Source of the DNA: Galaxea fascicularis
Lineage: Eukaryota > Cnidaria > Anthozoa > Scleractinia > Euphylliidae
DNA: 64,000 bases
NCBI GenBank assembly: GCA_948470475.1
Contig: OX419345.1
Location: forward strand, 3,764,575 to 3,828,574
Direction of reading: 5' to 3'
Under the pieces are notes generated by a model. The model made no database searches. It saw only the letters and a list, made by a program, of their open reading frames with translations, and was not told the DNA's origin. Positions 47,669 through 58,722 of the stretch are shown here, piece by piece; position 1 is the first letter of the stretch, and every line of letters starts with the position of its first letter. Position numbers and translations under genes: made by a program.

Positions 47669-49376
47669 TTTATAAATGGCCCTGTGGGGGTGGGATGGGT
47701 GGGAGTAGTTGTATGGTAGGGCTTCCTCCAGGACCATAACCCCAAACACTCTACATTTAAGTATTGACTGTTTCCAGCAATCTAGTTGGTTGGGCATTTC
47801 CTTGTATGACATTGTATTTGCCGTGGTTGGTGGTGAACATATAAGCAAAACAAAATGGTAGGGGCTCTCGCAGGTGCATGTGATCTTTACACTAGAAATA
47901 AAATGTGTTGATTACCAATTTCTCTCTTGACTTTGTCTCGGGGATTATTCGAGAATATTCACTTTGCCTTTGGTGAATAATAATATCATTGTTAATTACT
48001 GAAATGAAAGGATGACAAAAACATCCCTTCCCTGGCTTCCCTGAAATAAGTTGGTATCTGTGATTCATTAGGAAAATGTGTGGGATAAAACTGCTGTGAA
48101 AGAGCATTCCTCATCAATTCTTTTGCCAATTGCCAAACATGGTACAATCAGCTTCCTAGTGAATGACTTCTCCTGAAGTCAGATATGTTGCTTGAGGGAT
48201 GTGGTCTTAAAATCAAACTTCTAGCTGTTAATTGACCCTTACGTTTTCCCCTTGATATGAATGTTGAAAAAGAGAACGATTTAAAACAATTATTTGACCA
48301 GTTGCATTGAAAACTAAAGTGCACCTAAACCCAATTTTTGTTTTCCCTTCACCTTTTCACCGCCAAGGGCACTTTACAGATTTTACTCCGGCTAACGTCA
48401 GACGATTTTACTCGTCAAAGGGAAACCTCCTGGCGGTGAAAGGGTTAAATAAATCTTTGAACCTGTTCGAATAGCATTCCACAATTTTTTGTTCTTTTTT
48501 ACCAAATGTTGGCTTTTTATGGGCTTCAAAACTTACGAAAAAGTAAGCACTATTTGGTACACGACCGAGTCAGAAGGGGCGAGGGTCTACTCTTGATTTG
48601 ATGTCAAAAACTGCTTTACGGGCATGTTTACAAAGACTTACTGCGATGCAATTTCTTGTTGTTTTTGAAAACAGGTTTAAGTCGTGAAGAGGCAAGAGAA
48701 CTTCTCCAGAAATGCATCGAAGAGGTAAATTCAATATCTTTCGTGGTACTTTCATTTCTCAGAGTGGAACATGACCAAACTATACATTTCTGATATATGT
48801 GTAGCGTGATCTTCGGACGTTTAAAGTCCTTTTCAAGGTGTCGTTTGGAACAGTTTAACAGCCTATCTTCAGGCCCTCGATCGAAATGGGGGTAAATTTG
48901 AGGACTTCAACTCCTAATATTGACTTATTTTGTATGGTCTATGACTGTGAACTTAAAAAGAACTGTTCTTTATGCATGGTCATAAACCGCGCATAAGAAA
49001 ATTGTTGTATCAGAAAGAAAAGATTGAGGGGAAAAACAGAGCATTTTTTTCCCATTTTCTCGCTCCCCCACCTTTGTAGCCTTTTACACCTGCAACGCAG
49101 GCTAGAAACCCTGCCTCTCTGACATTCCTGAGACACGTAGAGCGTATGAAAATTTGGTTATTTTTTGTCCTTCTCGCCTCGCATTCCACGCATTTTGACA
49201 ACTGGGGCCTTCGTGCAGCATCGTCTTACAGTAGTTTTGAAGATTGGTAACCGAGTTTGTTCATCTCTCCTTTTGTTTAGGTGCAAAGAAGATTCTTAGT
49301 TCGTCTTCCAGATTTCTTCGTAAGAATAGTCGATAAAGATGGCATTCACGACGTTTCTATCCCCTCAAAAAGTTAG
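44553..49376 (+). CDS. PSMB2: Proteasome subunit beta type-2 (20S beta-4), seven exons, 197 aa
   Basis: Exons are 44553-44643, 45391-45513, 46029-46099, 46583-46675, 47018-47087, 48675-48724 and 49281-49376 (TAG); the CDS is 594 nt with consistent phases. Diagnostic stretches are [93 protein letters not shown] and [10 protein letters not shown]. The length is close to the 201 aa of human PSMB2. The protein starts directly with the mature fold, with no propeptide or N-terminal catalytic Thr, as expected for the non-catalytic beta-4 ring subunit of the 20S core particle. Exon 5 uses a weak donor (GTGTGC). Introns carry several MITEs and a SINE. The gene is transcribed away from MGAT1. A poly(A) signal lies at 49556. 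Confidence 0.96.
45531..45657. mobile_element. MITE copy B in PSMB2 intron 2
   Basis: ATTTCTACGCAGCCCCA at the left and TGGGGCTGTGTGGAAAT at the right are complementary; inside are TTTACATGCGTCATTGTC and a shared tail. Same family as 37616-37754 and 45823-45968. It begins 17 bp after the exon 2 donor. Confidence 0.65.
45823..45968. mobile_element. MITE copy C in PSMB2 intron 2
   Basis: Left TTTCTGCACACCTCCATACA; right GATGGGGTAGTGTGAGAATC. Internal ACACATGCGTCACCGTCATA matches copies A and B. The right end has decayed more than in the other copies. It ends about 60 bp before exon 3. Confidence 0.6.
47217..47676 (+). mobile_element. Second tRNA-derived SINE type in PSMB2 intron 5, tail interrupted
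   Basis: GGCAGGATGGCCGAGTGG (A box, tRNA-Leu/Ser-like) and GGTTCAAATCC (B box) form the head, followed by a non-tRNA body ending in AAGTGCACTTCCACTATAAA. The acceptor stem and anticodon arm do not pair properly, so this is a SINE and not a tRNA gene. A palindrome splits the tail at 47484-47623; beyond it a (TTTA)n run at 47637-47676 ends the element. Confidence 0.75.
47484..47623. mobile_element. 140-bp perfect-palindrome MITE with 9-bp target duplication
   Basis: Both ends read GGGTGTTACGAAAAC inward, and the arms (about 63 bp each) are almost fully complementary with a GTAC-centred loop. The arms contain repeated AACTAAGAC motifs. ATAAACACA flanks it on both sides (47475-47483, 47624-47632). 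A 9-bp duplication suggests a Mutator-type (MULE) mechanism. It is nested inside the SINE tail. Confidence 0.85.
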
Positions 49377-49555
49377 GAGCCCCTAAGCAAAATACACTGA
49401 ACAGCACATATTGTTGCGTTATTGTTTGCAAGGTTTTAGGCGTCAAATTAGGTAGACTCCGTCAAGTAATTTGTGCCCGAAAGTCTCCTGATATGCAGCT
49501 TTCAGTTGAAGAACAACGGAATTTTGTCATTATTATACTCTATCGTAGTCTTAAG

Positions 49556-49561
49556 AATAAA
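49556..49561 (+). terminator. PSMB2 poly(A) signal
   Basis: A canonical AATAAA lies 180 bp downstream of the PSMB2 stop codon, the first on this strand after the stop. This gives a short 3' UTR, typical of the gene class. Confidence 0.6.
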
Positions 49562-50112
49562 GCGAGTCATTTTCGTCTTCAGTTTCTGCTTTACTGGGTT
49601 TCTGTGACAGTGTTCCTTTTTGTTTCTACTACTTTGTTGTTTAACCGTTAGTTGCTTTAACTCACAGCATGAGGCAGTTATAACCAATTCGTCTCGTTCC
49701 TTGTCACTAATCGCCAAGGGTAAAGACCTTGCCTTGAGGAAGACATCGGGCGACAATTTAAGTGATTTCAGAGCGCAAAGAACGTAAAGGCCTTGGTAAA
49801 CGAGTGTAAAACTTTATTAACTAAATCCTTCTGGTTACAAGGCTTGATATTCCGTAAGGCTCTAAACCTCGAAACTCGTAGTCCTCTCAGTAAACGCTAT
49901 CCGTAATCAAGGTCACACTCAAGGTTCCGGCATGTAAAAAACTAAAAGTGTCAGTATTTCCTTTCCCACAAACCACGTCCGATGTAACAAGTTCAAGTTC
50001 AAGAACAGATAATCACTAAATTAGGGTAAATAAACGAAAGTGTGTGCGGCTATTTCCGTTAATTGTTCTATTGTTTTAATTCAGTTCAGTTCATGTAGGC
50101 TCGATTTCTCCA
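49562..50112. other. Gene-free spacer
   Basis: No supported coding exon; the minus-strand frame at 49502-49756 has no recognised feature. Confidence 0.4.
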
Positions 50113-50277
50113 CAACGAGGACACAATCGAGGACACATTGTGTCCGCAACAAATGTTTCCCTGTTTGCGCAGCATGGAAACACAACATTCATTTTGTGTC
50201 CTGCGCGTTTGCGCGTCCAAAAAACATCATGAGCAACAAATGTGTCCGGAACAATGTGTCCTCGTTTGCCAGGGCCC
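50113..50277. mobile_element. MITE related to the 33.0 kb element (family copy 2)
   Basis: Starts AACGAGGACACAAT and ends GTGTCCTCGTTTGCCAGG, with ACACATTGTGTCC and GTTTGCGCAGCATGG inside. The layout parallels 33048-33332, with ACA/TGT-type variants of its internal motifs. No coding capacity. Confidence 0.55.
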
Positions 50278-50504
50278 TAATACGTACGGCACTGTTTTTT
50301 ATTTTGGAGCTAACCAATCAGGGAACGCAAAGTCCGTGACGTCAGGATAGCACAGTTTTTCCCGCCCGCTGCATTTTGATTTGTTCTTTCAGAGGCTCGG
50401 TCCGTATGCAAGGTTCACCGCAGTCGGCTTTTTTTTCCTTTGCATAATTTACATGTGCGTTGTGGAAACTTTGAATCTGAGGTTTATAAACCCCTGTCTG
50501 TCTT

Positions 50505-51316
50505 GGGGAGCAGGGTTGGTGCAGTGGTGAGAGCGCTCGCCTTCCACCAATGTGTCCCGGGTTCGATTCCCGGACTCGGCGTCATAACTGGGCTGAGTTT
50601 ATTGGTTCTCTTCTCTGCTCCGAGATGTAATTCTCCGGGTACTCCGGTTTTCCTCTCTCCTCAAAAACCAACATTTGATTTAATTTAGGCCCGGTTTATA
50701 TGGAGAAAAGTTGTCCCGGGTAGAAGGGTCACCCGCCTACCCCAGCTACCCTGGGCGAGCCAACTTTTCATACATTTCCTTACAAAACTTGGCGAACCGT
50801 TTACATGAGACAAAAAAGTTGGCTCGGACCCTCCTAGCCGGGTCACCCTCTTTCGATGGTAGGGTCACCCTTCTAGCCGGGCCAACTTTTCTCCATATAA
50901 ACACTTTGGCTCGGTCAGCCGGAACAACTCCACGGAAATTGAAGTCCGTGTTTTATCTTTAAAATGAACCTTGTGGCTTAAATTGATATCAAAGAAGTTA
51001 AATCTAAGTCAACAGTGACCAGTGTGAGTGATTTAAAAAATGGAAATCCAGCGGAAAGAGAGATATTGAAGTTATGAATTATTAAGCAGGGCCAATGAAT
51101 AATTAAGTAGGGTCAACTTTGACTCGGTCAACCGGGAAAACTTTACTCATGTAAACAGTCGTGAGAAGTTGGCTCGGCAAGGCGGGTGACCCTTCTACCC
51201 GGGACAACTTTTCTCCATATAAACGGGGCCTTAGAGTTTATTTGATTTACAGTCTCCCCAATTAGTAGAGCACTCGTGTTCAGCTAGAACGATTTGAGAC
51301 TTACTGTAAATAAAGC

Positions 51317-51352
<36 letters not shown>
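50505..51352 (+). mobile_element. tRNA-derived SINE, split by a Harbinger-like MITE
   Basis: The best preserved copy in the window. Head GGGAGCAGGGTTGGTGCAGT, intact B box GGTTCGATTCCC, then GACTCGGCGTCATAACTG and TTCTCCGGGTACTCCGG. The tail resumes after the insert with CAGTCTCCCCAATTAGTAGA, then AATAAAG and an (ATT)n run at 51317-51352. Removing 50688-51230 plus one TTA rejoins the SINE. Confidence 0.85.
50688..51230. mobile_element. Harbinger-like MITE nested in SINE (TTA duplication)
   Basis: The inverted ends GGCCCGGTTTATATGGAGAA and its near-exact complement extend for about 45 bp through GTTGTCCCGGGTAGAAGGG. TTA flanks both sides (50685-50687, 51231-51233). A TWA-type 3-bp duplication and GGCCC ends are characteristic of PIF/Harbinger. 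The 543-bp interior repeats AGTTGGCTCGG and GGGTCACCC motifs and has no transposase. Confidence 0.85.
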
Positions 51353-52268
51353 GGTACATCAGAGGACAATGTCCTTGGCTGAAATTTCACATTTGACCGA
51401 GAAGCTTCAACTGTTCATTTTACAACCTGTGTCCGGCTGTCAATCAAATATGGTCATGGCGTTCTCAAAATTCATCGTGCGTATTCAAAATATCCGATAT
51501 ACGTGATTTGTGTGTCGCGTTTTTTGGAGCTTTCTGCGGTAAAATCGGTAAATTACGAACTCCTCTACTAAGCATCTCGCGATTTTCCTCGCGACTTGGC
51601 AGGATAATTGTTTTGATCTGATCTGAGCTGATAACCTGTGTCCGGCTTGCCAGTTAAAATGCTTGAAATTTGAGAAATCGAATTTGAGTTTTCAATAATA
51701 TTATACAGCGCTGTTTCCCAGCGGTTCAACAGCGCTTCACAGGTGTTTTGGAATTGAAATACTACTGCTAAAAACCAGACGAAAAAAGTACAAACAGACA
51801 TCACTTCGATGCATGTAGCTTCCAAACCAATACTGAAGACTCGGAGCCAAAGGTAAGTCAATTTGGTTCTATTTTTCAATACCGTAAATACCGCTCCCCT
51901 CACTGGTTCGTCTCACTGTTGACTATTCTTGAAATTTTCATGCTGTGCGTAGTTTGAAATTATTTCGCCCTGTACTCTTTTACCTCAAGTTTTATATAAA
52001 ATGAGTAAGATCTATTTTTGATCTGATGAGGAGTTGTCTTTTTCCTTGTATAACAGCTCGTCATATCCATGAGGAAGACAACTTCGGCGATCTGTTGCAG
52101 TGCGAAGGTAAGATAGAAAACAATAGTGATGCATGGTCTCTGCTGTTTAGATTTGTTGAAAAAGAATCCGGCCAATTATGCAATTACACGTAATATAATC
52201 CTCTCAATCGCTTTCTGTCGGACAAGAAAATGATTCACAGTAAATCGGTCGTTAGAAGATTTCCATTA

Positions 52269-53132
52269 CAGTATGAGTCCCAGTTCTCGGGCGGGCCCAG
52301 TTCTTGGCCACGTTTTGTTCAACGTTCGTTTTTCGAGCCACAAATGCATCTGAATAAAAAGCAATTGTTTCCAAAGGTAGCTTGATTCCTTGTCTTTAGT
52401 TCTGCCGAGTTTTGAGTTTACAGCTACTAGATATACTGTGAGCACGTCGGGGTGACGTGAAGGTAGGTGAATTTGGTTTCCCCGAAACGTGTTTGTTTAT
52501 GGGTACTCGAATTACATGGTTAAATTTTTATATTTTATCTGTATAGAAGGCCCAAATGAGCCAATTCTTGGCATAAAGAACGTAGAGTGATAAAGCTATC
52601 TGTTAAATGTAATTTTTTGCTGGCCTGTTTTATTCTTTGACCTAAATTCACTCCTCAACATTTCCTTGGTACTTTTGCGTATTTCCCTATTCTCGGCCAC
52701 CCTGCTCACCGTCAACATTGAAGACTCGCTTGACTGCACTAAAGAGTAAAACTAGGTATGCAAAAAACTTCCTTTTCTAACATGAAACAAAGCTCTTTAA
52801 GGATAATTTGTGATCGAAATATCAAACACAAGACAAGACAAGTGATTTAACGACAAAAAATGGTAATGAAGCGTTGTTTATTCTGAGGAATAGCACATAC
52901 TCTTTTGTGGCCGAGAACTGGGCCAGCTGGTCGATAACCGGCTGGGCCCGCAAACGAAGCCTCCATTTTCGTTATTACTCGGGTGGAAACAGCGTTGAGC
53001 AGTCGATAGCTTTACATGTGTAAACTGAATGCTGAAGCTAGTTGTGTGTGAAGTATCAAGTCCTTACGGCTATTCCAAGGTAAAAAAGTACAAGTTTACG
53101 TTTTTTGTGGCCGAGAACTGGGCCCCATACTG
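52269..53132. mobile_element. 864-bp TA-flanked element with multiple inverted ends
   Basis: Outer ends are CAGTATGAGTCCCAGTTCTC (left) and the complement of CAGTATGGGGCCCAGTTCTC (right), each next to TA. Further copies of GGCCGAGAACTGGGCC-like sequence occur in inverted form at 52291-52311 and near 52911-52930. A TA target and CAGT start suggest Tc1/mariner. No transposase is visible. Confidence 0.75.
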
Positions 53133-53559
53133 TACGTTTTGAGAACTTTTTGAAGACTTCAAGTTTCAATAAACAGAAGTTGAGAATTCGGTGAGTCTGA
53201 ATGCATTACCCACTCGCCGGACTGATCTTTCAGACACTGCAAAAGAACCGCCTCTATATAACGCTTCCATTAAAAACAAGTATAGAAGTATTAAGGGTTT
53301 CGTCCGCTGGCTCAAACGTTGGAACGTTGTTGAAAACACAACTGAGCTGCAGTGCGCATACCTTTGCAAAGCTTTAGTTTTAATGGTCAGTTGTAAGTAG
53401 TAATGAATTTACCAAGAGTTTGATGTTTACGGACTTCGGCGGCCTTTAAGTTTTTTTCCTGCTTATATTCCTGCTAAGGTCATTTGTGTACGCTAAACAG
53501 ATTCTCTAGTCGAGTTGTTACTAGGAAATTGACTGTTATCATATTCCAAATTCTCAAGC

Positions 53560-53815
53560 TGCTCGTGGTCCGAAGCTGCCGCAAGTCTGGCCTTAACAAT
53601 GGCGATACTCATCGTTACGTCACCTATTGTCATTAATATGCCATCCAGAGGTTTATTGGCTCTCGAAACAAAGAATTCTTTTGTTCTGTGGTTGGCAAAA
53701 TTTAAATATCAAAAGACTTGTTTGTAAACAGTGACTATCGCCATTTTCAGGGGATGACTACTGTCGTGTATTCACAAAAGGGCCGGGAACACAGTAAAAT
53801 CAGATCAAGATGGCG
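53560..53815 (+). promoter_or_regulatory. Promoter and probable first coding exon of an off-window gene
   Basis: A CRE-like TTACGTCA is at 53615-53622. At 53807-53816 stands AAGATGGCGGT, which combines a YY1 motif, an ATG (53810-53812) and GCG, directly followed by a GTAAGAAC donor at 53816. Exons coding only Met-Ala next to a YY1/Kozak site are common in ubiquitously expressed genes. No downstream exon could be identified, so the product is unknown. Confidence 0.45.
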
Positions 53816-54437
53816 GTAAGAACTGTTTTTAATCCGAGGGCCCTGAACCTCGTGTACAATACTAAATATGGAAAACGGATCACGTGATACTAGCTTTGTA
53901 GTGCAGGGAACCCAACGGGGAAAAAATACCTAACAATTACACCTCCGAACGCAAGAAAACTAGTCAACTCTAGTTTCCTTGACACTTGTTTCGCGATTTT
54001 CTCAGACGGTAAGGTAAATTTTTTTCTATTGTCAACGAAACTTGACGACAAATGCATACAGCCTTCTTGTTTATAATTATTCGTAAATGTCATCAACTGC
54101 ATGCAAATCAGCAGGTGGCTAATAACATAGTAATTATGACGGTAATAACATTTACACGAAGCTTATCTCTTTGTTTGAAGAGATTTCTTAATTTCTAATA
54201 ATTCGGTTGAAGGGGACACCCTTCAAAATTCGCCCACCACTTTTTTTAAATGGTTGGAAAACCGGCGCTAATCATTTCAGCGAACTGAACTGAAACAGCG
54301 GGTTAGCTTTTCATCTTAATCTACAGGGTCATAAGGCAGTCTTATCTAACTGAAAATAATATGTAAACGATCTATTTCAACCCAAATCCTCTTCCCGTAA
54401 AAAATGAATTTCAATGATAAATCTTATAATCATCATA

Positions 54438-54984
54438 ATATCATGGGTGACAAATTACTCCTTAATTTTGGCGCGAAATTTCAGAGTTAATTTATAATTT
54501 CACATGTGAAATTACAAAATTGCCATGGCAACGTTTAGTGCCAAGATGACGCTCCAGGTTCAAAGATGTTATGGATGTACTTACGAGCTCTTAAAGTTTT
54601 AACTTTGTACATTTTCGCTTGAATTTCATCTAGCCCAGTTTGCTTTGGCCATATAATAAACTTTTAGCGACAATTTATACTCCAAAAACACGGAGACAAA
54701 TACACAGATGACCGCGATCGGATTTTAGGCGCATTTTACACGGGCGCCGCTTTCAGTTCATTCATGACTATAGCGAATCATGTAACGAAGATTTGACAGT
54801 TGACTCAACTTTGAAACATTTTGTAAACAGCAAGAAGGATTTCAAAGGGCTTTTCGTCGAAAAACTCAAACAATTGTGAACTTTAGCCGAAAGTATGCCT
54901 TAAACATTTGAATGCGTGGAGTTCTCGATACAATAAACAAGTCAAAAACCCACGATTGTGAGCGTAATTTGTCACCCATGATAT
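54438..54984. mobile_element. 547-bp TA-flanked MITE
   Basis: Ends ATATCATGGGTGACAAATTA and complement; TA outside both. The interior includes CACATGTGAAATTAC and TGCCATGGCAACG. The terminal repeats are about 21 bp; no coding sequence. Confidence 0.75.
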
Positions 54985-54991
54985 TAATAGG

Positions 54992-55148
54992 TAATCAAAT
55001 GGTATACTCGTGAAATTAGGGAATAATTTCACTTGCGTTTTGTCCAAATTCTAATAATTTCCCTCGCCTAAAGGCTCGGGAAATTATTAGAATTTGGACA
55101 AAACGCGCGTGAAATTATTCCCTAATTTCACTCGTCACCATTTGATTA
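54992..55148. repeat. 157-bp palindrome next to the preceding MITE
   Basis: Left arm TAATCAAATGGTATACTCGT, right arm ends CGTCACCATTTGATTA; the inner arms (AATTAGGGAATAATTTCAC, TTTGTCCAAATTCTAATAAT) pair around CTCGCCTAAAGGCTCG. The two elements are only 7 bp apart. It looks like a foldback MITE. Confidence 0.75.
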
Positions 55149-57418
55149 CACATACTTATTCCAAAATTAATGATGTAAATTACTTCATTAAAGGGCATGT
55201 TATGTTGTTTAGATTTGTTTTTTACCTTCTCGTTGATTTTTGCCGACTTCAGTTTGTCTGCAATTCTCTTGATCTTAATGTAAAATTTATCGGTTGTCTG
55301 ACTAATAATATCCCAAGTAATTATCTCGACTATTCACAGAAAATTGGAATAGAAATGCTAATTAATTTCAGCTACAAAAGACTTACATAATTGCGTGTAA
55401 ACGTATTAATTAAAGCTTCGACAAAACACTAGAAAACAACTGTGTTGTACAACGCAATGTTGCTGTTTTTCTCATATAAACCATGATTTTCGAGGACTAT
55501 GGACGACCACTCATTATCTTACCAATCTTACTGATTATCACAGGTGATGTAATGTTTATCATCACTAATGATAACTTGTGCAGATGAAATCTTCACAAAC
55601 CGCCATATAGACGACAGCAAGTGAGCAGCATTTTATCGTGAAATTTGTTTACCTTGTGTCACAGTTGTCAGTATATTTCTCGACAGATTTGATCAAGATG
55701 TGTAGGCTAAAGCATATTTAATGCAACGTGACTCAGCTACATTTAAATCCGGCGCTGCGAGATTGACGTCAATACATAACACAGAAATATAGGCTTCAAA
55801 CTCCGTCACTACCGTTTGCGGCACGCACTCCAGGTTAGAGGTTTGTGTTCCAGCCTTTCCTTTACAGAGCTGAAAACCTTCAAGGTCTTGCAGCTGGCGA
55901 AATGAGGTGAGAGGTCTCCCGCTAAAAACTTGTTCTCTGATCAATAGTTATTTGTTAATTGCCTTGGGCATTTATAACATGTGCGAACTCGGCGAGATGC
56001 ATCTTAGACTGACAAAATGTTATTTCGCCTTTTATTTTTATAAAACCAAGATGCAGAGTTTATTCATTTAAGGGTTTTTGCTTTTCCAGCTAAATAGACA
56101 TTGCCACATTGTAGTCCTTGGTTCGCCGGAGAAACACTGAATTTTGGAAGGAATTTCAGCGATTCCGCACAGAACCATGATATAATCCGACAATGACCTG
56201 TGACGACTCCTCTTACTGGCTTACGGAGAGTCAATATCCACCTAAGAAATTTAATATTTGAAATTCTTCTTAACTTCAACTTAGAATTAGTTTTTCAATT
56301 CCACAGCAGCGACTACTTTTGCAGTACGCACAATGATTCCTTTCCGACTTAAATACCCGCCAACTTTAATGAAGTACTACGTAGATATAACCGTTAATGC
56401 ACAGAACCAATAAGAATATTTTGAGGATCGGAAACGAACGTAAGTTAACACAAATATATTGAAAGTTTTTTCATGGCATAATGAAGAACGTGAATGCAAA
56501 ATTGTCTATTGGAAGTATAATTATGCATGTTTACGACGTTAATGGGTACCGTTCCGTGACCGGAATCTTCATTGTCAGTGTTTGTGTAGGCGGGGTACAC
56601 AACACTAGCCGCCTTAAAAATTGACCGCCAACTTTGACTTGCAACATGTTCCGTGCTAAAAAGAACATGAAATATTTTGCTACTACAATATTTTTAATGT
56701 TGGTTACTTGTTATCGGTCATGTTTCATGTACGAAGGGCTTTGAATCTTAACTATTCCGTGACAAATGGCTGAGTATTTGATATGTCATAAATCCATTGC
56801 TAGTTGTTCATTGACCAAACAGAAAACATACAGACCGGGTTTTAACGATCCTTACCGACTTGCCCCTTCATAGAGATTTATTAAGGGTGAATACTTCTTT
56901 TCTCCTACATTGGCAACGCTTAAAGTTTTATTTATCTGGCCGAGATTTCATTCGATCCAAAAATGCCTCTATAAAATCATATTCCATGGCGAAAATAATG
57001 TTTCAGAATTAAATTTTCTTTTACGGTGTTTACAAACTCGAGCTGCTCCTGTGTTTGTTAGCGGTCTGCATTTTATCTCTCCCCAAAATTATGCCCAACT
57101 ACAGTGCCTTATATCCTGAGAGCCTAATGGACTACTTAGCAAATTTTAGCGTGGATGTATTCATAAAAAATCTGATAATCAACATTTATGATGAGTCATA
57201 TTTGTAAGTTACCCCAACATATTGTCTCAGCGTTCAAGAAGTGGCGTTAGATATATCAGCGTATATTTTTAATGAACGGCGTAATGAGCTTGAAGCTAAT
57301 CGAGTGCAGGACAATTTCAAAAAATCTCATTTAAGCTCCGGGATCTCGTTCTAGGACCATTTCATTTGTTTTGGTGAATGATGTTTCAGCGTCAGTTAGT
57401 TTCATTTAAAGGTAGAAA
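55149..57418. other. Gene-free AT-rich spacer
   Basis: Open frames at 55094-55390 and 56910-57119 are short with no domain. I see no element ends or exon pattern. Confidence 0.4.
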
Positions 57419-57757
57419 CTAATGCTTTTTTTCGGGAAATTCTGTATTCCTCTCGTGACGCGCTAGTGCAAAATTTTTACTCCAATGGAATTTTCCGGTA
57501 GGCCTCCTTAAGCGCAACCGACAAAGCCAGTAGGTCGGGTCTTGAAACAAATCGAAAAGGAGCGAAAGCAATGACGACAGCAACACGGTGACGAGAACGC
57601 CACAAAGCAAAAGGTTCAATGACCACAGCAATCGCTCTGTAGGTGCATTTTTCATTTGGGTACCCCGATCTCTTTCCCGTCCTCTTCGAAACGACAGCGT
57701 CAAATGACCAAATAAATTCAAGGTTTTGTCGAGATTGTTATATATATATATATTCAA
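57419..57757 (-). CDS. Possible small single-pass membrane protein (112 aa frame)
   Basis: A reading frame with a strong hydrophobic stretch (WSLNLLLCGVLVTVLLSSLL) followed by DLFQDPTYWLCRLRLRRP. An internal Met at 57655 is the more natural start, giving about 78 aa. Downstream (57655 to 57419) the residue use looks protein-like, but no homologue is recognised, no promoter or poly(A) signal is clear, and part of the 3' portion resembles repeat DNA. It may be an exon remnant or chance. Confidence 0.25.
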   Translation of the reverse strand: MNIYIYNNLDKTLNLFGHLTLSFRRGRERDRGTQMKNAPTERLLWSLNLLLCGVLVTVLLSSLLSLLFDLFQDPTYWLCRLRLRRPTGKFHWSKNFALARHERNTEFPEKKH

Positions 57758-58637
57758 GCTTTATTCACGGTATCACTTCACTAAAAATGCTTTCCAGTGA
57801 TCCGTTTAACTCGTTTAGATGACAAATTTTAAGAGAAACTACACAAATACTAAATTTATATCTCAATATTAATAAACCTATCCTATAATTAGTTACACAA
57901 AAATCAACCTAAAATGTTTATTATGTAACTAAAATAAGTTCTATCACAACTCCCTTATGTTAACGCATGATGGTAAATTTGTCCTTCTTGTTTCTTGTTT
58001 TAACGCTGTTCATATTGTGATTTAGTTCCTGCCGTGAATAGTGAAACAGGGGCTTTTAGGGGGATTTAGCTTCGGTGATAAGCAACAGGTGCCTTACGTC
58101 AAGAGGACCAGATCTTCGTTCAGGAAAAATGGCAGTTTATTGAAGATCTTCACTCATTTCGTTACAGGCAGAACTCAAAGCTCTTACCAACTCACTTACT
58201 TGCGTAAGTAGTTAGCGAATAGAAGAAATTTATACTTTTCTTACCTTTACAACCTAAAGCTCATTACAGCATTCGAAAAGCAGCTGAAAAAATGACTCGC
58301 TTGATGATCAGAGTGATTGCGATGTTAGCCAGCTTGACAACTGCTTTTTTGTGACAAATACTTTAAAACGGAAATGTAAGTACTGAGTATGACAGCCAGT
58401 CCACTGGGCAGGTTACAATTTAGATTCTTGAAACCCAATGCGTGACTCCTTGTTTAATCAGATGTTTATTTGACAGCTGTTCACGATCTCACGGCCGGGA
58501 TAATACGAGTTGTATAAATACAGTAAATCAGCCATTGTCACGTTTTGCATGCAATTGAGCAGGACGCGAAAGAGACAAAAAGATACAACGTACTGTTTAC
58601 CCAACGCAGTTATTGCTGTCACTATAGTTTGACTCTA
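57758..58637. other. Gene-free spacer
   Basis: Starts with a short (TA)n tract near 57738-57754. No exons or element ends recognised. Confidence 0.4.
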
Positions 58638-58722
58638 AAGCCCTGGTCAAACGGCGCGTGATAGTCGATGATAGTTGATTCTCCCCTATCATCGACTATC
58701 ATGAGCCGTCTGACCAGGGCTT
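58638..58722. repeat. 85-bp hairpin MITE
   Basis: AAGCCCTGGTCAAACGGC pairs with GCCGTCTGACCAGGGCTT, and GATAGTCGATGATAG pairs with CTATCATCGACTATC, leaving a tiny TTGATTCTCCC loop. Length and fold are those of a solo foldback element; no transposase. Confidence 0.7.

Noticed and set aside
50505..50582. Functional tRNA gene
   Set aside because: Same head recurs at two other places with a conserved non-tRNA body, so it is a SINE.
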